This document shows, piece after piece, positions 59,815 through 64,000 of a stretch of DNA of 64,000 bases. Under the pieces are notes generated by a model, which was not told the DNA's origin, did no database searches, and saw only the letters and a list, made by a program, of their open reading frames with translations. The number at the start of each line of letters is the position of its first letter. The stretch's first letter is position 1. The translations under genes were made by a program, and so were the position numbers. The DNA is from Lichenicola sp964247755 (GTDB lineage Bacteria > Pseudomonadota > Alphaproteobacteria > Acetobacterales > Acetobacteraceae), in assembly GCA_964247755.1 (NCBI GenBank), contig CAXTVX010000006.1:1-64000 (forward strand), read 5' to 3'.

Positions 59815-61279
59815 AACGGGCGTGGCGCTGCTGTGGTGCGGCCTGATGGCGGTCCGGCCGGCGCTGGCGCAGGTGAGCTCGCTCTACCTGATCCAGGACT
59901 CCGGCTGGATGGAGCCGTTCTACACCGACACGGCCGCGCCGTTCCGGCCGTTGCTGAACGCGCTGGTGGCAGCCTCGCACGCCGACGGCGAGGTCGTCGT
60001 CGCCGGCTTCGACCAGGACGGCCAGGTCCCGGGTCGGCATTCCCCGGACGTGCTCTACCGCGGCCGGTTCGACCCGGCGCGGGTCGCGGCCGCGGTGGCG
60101 GCGCTCGACCTGCCGCACCAGCCGGACGGCCACCTGGCCGATGCCGACTTCGATGGCGCGCTGGTGCGCGGCATCGACACGGTCCTGGACGGCCATCCGG
60201 GCATCGTCTGGCTGGTCACCAACAACCGCAACTCGCCCGGCAACAGCCAGCGCGTGGACGAGAACACCCGCGCCTTCGCGCAGGCGCTCGGATCGAGCCC
60301 GGCGCTGCCGGTGGTAGTGGCGTATCCGGTGCGGCTGCCGGCGACCGGGCGGCTCTACAGCGCACAGGGGCTGATCGTGTACGGGATCGCCTACGGCGCG
60401 CAGGCCGCGGTCGCGTTGCGCCGATCGACCGCGAGCCCGGCGCTCAGGCAGCTGTTCAGCGACCCGGCGGTGCAGCTCAAGCCGCTGGACCAGGCGCCGC
60501 TGCGCTTCACCCCGGACGCCACCCTCACTCCCGGCCTCATCGCCAGCCGGGGCATCGACGGCAGCCTGCGTATCGCCGGCGTGCCCGGCGGCCGGGCCTC
60601 GAACGTCGAGATCGCCGGCACGCTGCGCTCCGACTACTACCCGCACGTGATCGACCGGGCGCGGCTGTCGCTGCGTTGGGACCGGCTGGAGCAGGTTGCC
60701 GGCCGCCCGGCGCTGCCGCTTCCTGCGGCGACGATCGCGCCGGGCGAGGTCGACGGGCTCGGTCCGGGTGCGGCGCTGCGCGTGCGGATACGGCTGGACA
60801 TCCCGCGCATCGACCGCGCGCCCGGCCTCGCCGGCTGGCTGCAGAAGGACGTGGCGCTGCACGGCACGCTCGCGGTCGGCCTGTCGAACCTCCGCCTGTC
60901 GCTGCAGGACGGGTTCGTGGCCAAGATGACGCAGGTGGCGGCACTCGATCAGCTGCCGGGGGTGTTCTTCGACAACAAGACGGTGGCGGCCGCATCGGCG
61001 GTGCTGCCGGTCACGCTGGTGGTGCATTATTCCGCCGTGCCGCTGATCCTGGCACTGTGCAGCCTGTCGGTCCTGCTGCTGCTCCTGGCCCTGCTGCTGG
61101 TGCTGCTGCGCCGCGAGCGCGAGCACCTCCTGCCGCTCGACGGGCAGGTGCGCCGGGTGCGGCTGCGTCCGTTCGGGACCAGGCAGATCACGCTGCCCGC
61201 GGGCCGAACCTTCGTCCTGCGCGGCCGCCTTGTCGGGGCCCCGCGGATCGTGCGACGCCCGGACAGCGATCCGCGCTGA
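59804..61279 (+). CDS. Exported, membrane-anchored vWA-like protein
   Basis: 491 residues. A signal peptide ends near residue 22 (RPALA-Q). The domain starting LYLIQDSGWMEPFY resembles a von Willebrand A fold, with VVVAGFDQDG, DFDGALVRGIDTVL and IVWLVTNNRNS at the positions of strands and MIDAS loops. The canonical DxSxS and TDG motifs are degenerate. A beta-rich middle region leads to one transmembrane helix at about 410-434, and a basic cytoplasmic tail of about 55 residues (RRVRLRPFGTRQITL) follows. It would display the vWA-like part in the periplasm. The assignment to vWA is moderate. Confidence 0.65.
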   Translation: MRARTGVALLWCGLMAVRPALAQVSSLYLIQDSGWMEPFYTDTAAPFRPLLNALVAASHADGEVVVAGFDQDGQVPGRHSPDVLYRGRFDPARVAAAVAALDLPHQPDGHLADADFDGALVRGIDTVLDGHPGIVWLVTNNRNSPGNSQRVDENTRAFAQALGSSPALPVVVAYPVRLPATGRLYSAQGLIVYGIAYGAQAAVALRRSTASPALRQLFSDPAVQLKPLDQAPLRFTPDATLTPGLIASRGIDGSLRIAGVPGGRASNVEIAGTLRSDYYPHVIDRARLSLRWDRLEQVAGRPALPLPAATIAPGEVDGLGPGAALRVRIRLDIPRIDRAPGLAGWLQKDVALHGTLAVGLSNLRLSLQDGFVAKMTQVAALDQLPGVFFDNKTVAAASAVLPVTLVVHYSAVPLILALCSLSVLLLLLALLLVLLRREREHLLPLDGQVRRVRLRPFGTRQITLPAGRTFVLRGRLVGAPRIVRRPDSDPR

Positions 61280-61299
61280 GATCGCGTCCAGGACAGGTC

Positions 61300-61767
61300 A
61301 TGCCAGAGCCGTCGCCCCAGACCCCGCCGGACTTCAACATCAAGCCGCCGGCGGATGCCCTGCCGCAGCAGCCGGCACCGGTCGCGCCGACGCCCGGCGC
61401 GATCCAGCCGGGTACGCCGATCAGCGCCGCCGGCCTGCCGGGCGACACCGGCCTGTCCAGCACCGGCGAGGTGATCGGCGTGGCGATCCTGCTGCTGCTG
61501 GCGGTCGCGATCTTCCTCGTCCGCGGCGCGGTGCGCAGCCACCTGATCGCGCAGCGTGCCTCGCCCTCGGCTGCCGGCAGCGCCGGCTGGGCGCTGTTCG
61601 CGTTCCTGCTGTCGCTGTCGGTGCTGATCGTGTTCGGCCTGCTCGGCGACCTGTGGGGGGCGCTCGCCTTCGTGCTGCCGCTGCTGCTGCTGGTCGTGGT
61701 GACGCTGGTGCTGTTCGTGCTGCTCTACCGTTCCGCCGCGCGCGGCCATGCGCCGCGACGGCGCTGA
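61300..61767 (+). CDS. Proline-rich three-span membrane protein, tubulin-like module
   Basis: 155 residues. The first 50 are Pro/Gln-rich and hydrophilic (TPPDFNIKPPADALPQQP). Hydrophobic spans follow at about 57-75, 93-112 and 115-142, ending in a basic tail (ARGHAPRRR). No family is recognised. It lies 20 bases after the vWA-like gene and 14 before the tubulin-like gene, so it is probably a membrane component of the same system. Confidence 0.7.
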   Translation: MPEPSPQTPPDFNIKPPADALPQQPAPVAPTPGAIQPGTPISAAGLPGDTGLSSTGEVIGVAILLLLAVAIFLVRGAVRSHLIAQRASPSAAGSAGWALFAFLLSLSVLIVFGLLGDLWGALAFVLPLLLLVVVTLVLFVLLYRSAARGHAPRRR

Positions 61768-61781
61768 GGAACACACTGCCC

Positions 61782-64000
61782 ATGTCCAGCACCCAAGCGA
61801 CGACGCTTCCCGACGCCGAGCGCGCCAACTCCGATCGTCCGGCGGCAAGGCGGGTGCAGCCGACCCTGTTCGTGGGCCTCGGCGGCACCGGCATGCAGAT
61901 CCTGCTGCGCCTGCGCCGGCGCATCCTCGCCGGCGACTGGAACGGACGCCGGATCGACGACCTCGCCCGCTTCCCGATCGCCTCGTTCGTCTACTTCGAC
62001 ACCGACCTGCGTACCGCGATCGAAAGCGACCGGCAGCAGGCGACCGACCCGCTGGCCCGCCTGGTGGCGTTCCGCGAGAACGAGCGGCTGCAGCACGCGG
62101 TCGACGTCAAGCGCTACATGAAGGACATCGACCGCTATCCGCTGATCGCGGACTGGCTGCCCGTGGCCGACTTCTCGCTGATCAACACCGAGAAGGGTGC
62201 CGGCCAGGTGCGGGCGATCTCGCGGCTGCTGTTCTTCGACCAGTTCCGCAAGCTCACCGACCTGCTGCGCGAGCGCGCCGACGGGCTGCTGCGTTCGGTC
62301 GGTCGGCAGGACGACCTCGCGCATCTCAACCTCGAGATCGAGAACCGGCTGCGCGTGGTGGTGTGCTGCTCGGCCGCTGGCGGCACCGGCTCGGGCTCGT
62401 TCATCGACCTGGGCCTGGCGCTGCGCTCGCTGATCCACCCCAGCCCCACGGTGGAACTCGTGCTGCTGCTGCCCGGCGGCTACCACGAGCACCAGCGGCA
62501 GCGGGTGAACGCCAACGGCTACGCGGCGCTGATGGAGCTCGAGCACGCGATGCGGCCGAATCCGCAGCCGCCCTTCGTGGAGGCGTGGGCCGAGCACCAG
62601 GGGCCGGCGGCGAACATCGCGCCGTACGACGACGTCTACCTGCTCGACACCCGCAACGTGCTCGACGACGGCCTCGATTCGGTCGAGGACCTGTACGACA
62701 TGGCGGCCGACATCCTGTTCGAGGATTTCGGCGCCAGCGAGTTCGCCGCCGCCAAGCGCTCGATCGCGGTGAACCAGGCGCAGCACAAGATCGACAACTA
62801 CGAGCCGCCGCTGCCGGCGCATCTCGGCCGGCAGTCGCTGCGCTACAGCCAGCTGTTCTCCACCTTCGGCCAGGCGACCATCGACACCAAGAGCCGCGTG
62901 GCGGTGGATGCCGCGGCGGCGGTCGCGTCCAAGGCGATGCTCAAGGCGTACTTCAACGTCGCCCTGGAGGACTCCGGACGCCTGCCGACGCCGGCCGAGC
63001 GCGACGACTTCCTCCAGCGGCAGTTCTTCCTGCAGCCGAGCGCGTTCCACCACGTGCTGCCCGGTGCGGCCGACGCGTCGGCGATCAACGAGCCGTTCCT
63101 CCTCGACCGCCTGCTGGAGGACGAGACCGGACAGTCGGTGCTGGGCGGGATCGACCGCGACCTGCTCGCCACCTACCAGTCGGAGGGCTTCCAGGCTGCC
63201 GACCCGCGCAACCTGCCGACCCTGGTGCTTCGCGAGTTCGAGCAGCGGCATGGCGACGTGATGGGCACCATCCGGCACAAGACCGGCTCCGGGCTTGCCG
63301 CCGACCGAATCCTCGCCACCCGGCAGCGGCTCACGTCGGAGCGGCGCGGCGCCGGCCCGGGAGGCCTGCGCGCGGTGCTGTACGACTACCTCGACCAGCG
63401 CGACCGCGGCGGCCTGGACTACACCATCCGTCTGGTCGAGGACTCCAAGCTGCGGCTGGAAGCGGAGATCGCCCGGCTGGACGAGGTGGAGGCGCGTTAT
63501 GCCGCCCGCGCCGGCGACACGCAGCACCGCTTCGAGCAGTCGCTGGACAACCTGCGGGAAGCGGTCAACCGCCGTTTCCCGTTCGGGCCGGACCGCCGCG
63601 CCGCCGAGCGCTACCTGGAGCACCTGCGGACCGAGACCTCCTACTATCTCGCCATGCAGCTCCGCCGTCAGGCGGCGGTGGAGGCGCGCGCGTTCCTGCG
63701 CGAGATGTCGGAGGCGCTCGGCACGCGGCGCGGCCAGGACGCCGACGGCAACACGCTGTGGGACGGCGCCGTCGCCGAGCTGGTGCAGGGCCGCGTGCTG
63801 GTGCGCCACACGCTGGGCGAGTTCGACGCCGAGATCGCGCTGCTTCGCGACGCGGTGTCCCGGCGCGACGCCGGCACCTTCGTGGTGCTGCCCGAGGCGG
63901 ATGCCGACGCGCGTGCCATGCTCAAGAGCGACCCGGCGGAGATCGAGCGCTGGGCGGCGGAGATGTTCCGCGACGAGGGCGGCTCGCGCACCTTGTTTCC
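61782..64000 (+). CDS. Tubulin/FtsZ-superfamily-like protein (3'-truncated by window edge)
   Basis: At least 739 residues with no stop before the window end. FVGLGGTGMQILLRLR (30-45) and AAGGTGSGSFIDLGLAL (198-214) match the first nucleotide-binding strand and the GGGTGS tubulin signature of the FtsZ/tubulin superfamily (Pfam Tubulin_2-like). The interval also has INTEKGAGQVRAISR, comparable to the GAGGxPxxG region. The N-terminal 25 residues are polar. A long, largely helical region follows after residue 300, with probable coiled coil near 540-590. It is much larger than FtsZ. GTP binding and polymerisation are inferred. TGAGGA lies 12 bases upstream of the ATG. Confidence 0.75.
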   Translation, partial: MSSTQATTLPDAERANSDRPAARRVQPTLFVGLGGTGMQILLRLRRRILAGDWNGRRIDDLARFPIASFVYFDTDLRTAIESDRQQATDPLARLVAFRENERLQHAVDVKRYMKDIDRYPLIADWLPVADFSLINTEKGAGQVRAISRLLFFDQFRKLTDLLRERADGLLRSVGRQDDLAHLNLEIENRLRVVVCCSAAGGTGSGSFIDLGLALRSLIHPSPTVELVLLLPGGYHEHQRQRVNANGYAALMELEHAMRPNPQPPFVEAWAEHQGPAANIAPYDDVYLLDTRNVLDDGLDSVEDLYDMAADILFEDFGASEFAAAKRSIAVNQAQHKIDNYEPPLPAHLGRQSLRYSQLFSTFGQATIDTKSRVAVDAAAAVASKAMLKAYFNVALEDSGRLPTPAERDDFLQRQFFLQPSAFHHVLPGAADASAINEPFLLDRLLEDETGQSVLGGIDRDLLATYQSEGFQAADPRNLPTLVLREFEQRHGDVMGTIRHKTGSGLAADRILATRQRLTSERRGAGPGGLRAVLYDYLDQRDRGGLDYTIRLVEDSKLRLEAEIARLDEVEARYAARAGDTQHRFEQSLDNLREAVNRRFPFGPDRRAAERYLEHLRTETSYYLAMQLRRQAAVEARAFLREMSEALGTRRGQDADGNTLWDGAVAELVQGRVLVRHTLGEFDAEIALLRDAVSRRDAGTFVVLPEADADARAMLKSDPAEIERWAAEMFRDEGGSRTLF

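Noticed and set aside
61725..63809. A long minus-strand open frame at the window end
   Set aside because: The plus strand encodes the tubulin-like protein with GLGGTG and GGTGSGS motifs in the same place; the antisense product has no recognisable features.

Overview
The window is high-GC, densely coding DNA from a bacterial chromosome. Gene orders point to an alphaproteobacterium, most likely Acetobacteraceae/Rhodospirillales: infA-maf-RNase E/G-yacG-tRNA-Phe, rpmF-plsX-fabH-ihfA-merR, ffh-rpsP-rimM-trmD-rplS-leuCDB, and yfgM-bamB-der. A COQ9-family gene beside def and rpsU, and an alphaproteobacterial LexA box (GAAC-N7-GAAC) between ssb and uvrA, support this. I see no rRNA, CRISPR array, insertion sequence or prophage. 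The family-level assignment is inference from layout and composition.

Layout. 0-4 kb: end of infA, maf, a short RNase E/G homologue, yacG, tRNA-Phe, a polysaccharide-type ABC exporter pair and tRNA-Lys. 4-12 kb: gyrA-coaD-cyclophilin (minus), then divergent ssb and uvrA sharing an SOS box. 12-18 kb: a hydroxyisobutyrate-dehydrogenase-like enzyme, an SDR, a degenerate squalene/phytoene-synthase-like protein, Fe-SOD, a formamidase-like amidase, an AI-2E-type permease and tRNA-Pro. 18-22 kb: yceD-rpmF-plsX-fabH-ihfA-merR. 22-28 kb: bamE, a MarR/response-regulator/histidine-kinase operon divergent from ilvE, then def-coq9 divergent from rpsU. 28-35 kb: leuBDC downstream of the ribosomal/tRNA-modification operon rplS-trmD-rimM-rpsP, with ffh beyond it. 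35-42 kb: a membrane protein, kup, a small basic protein, der-bamB-yfgM and small exported proteins. 42-50 kb: creatininase-like hydrolase, MFS transporter, Sco1/SenC, dihydroorotase, SDR, and pit with its DUF47 partner. 50-56 kb: a surface-glycan-like group (sulfotransferase, asparagine-synthase-type amidotransferase, two glycosyltransferases) enclosing a small secreted-protein gene broken by a frameshift.

56-64 kb is the most unusual part. ygfZ, hisI and lpxB run, with overlapping stop/start codons, into four genes of no household function. These encode a one-CxxC (possibly zinc-binding) protein, an exported and membrane-anchored vWA-like protein with a degenerate metal site, a proline-rich three-span membrane protein, and a large tubulin/FtsZ-superfamily-like protein (GLGGTG plus GGTGSGS) that runs off the window end. 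This looks like a multi-component envelope or membrane-remodelling system transcribed with lipid A synthesis. Its function is unknown and is the main lead here.
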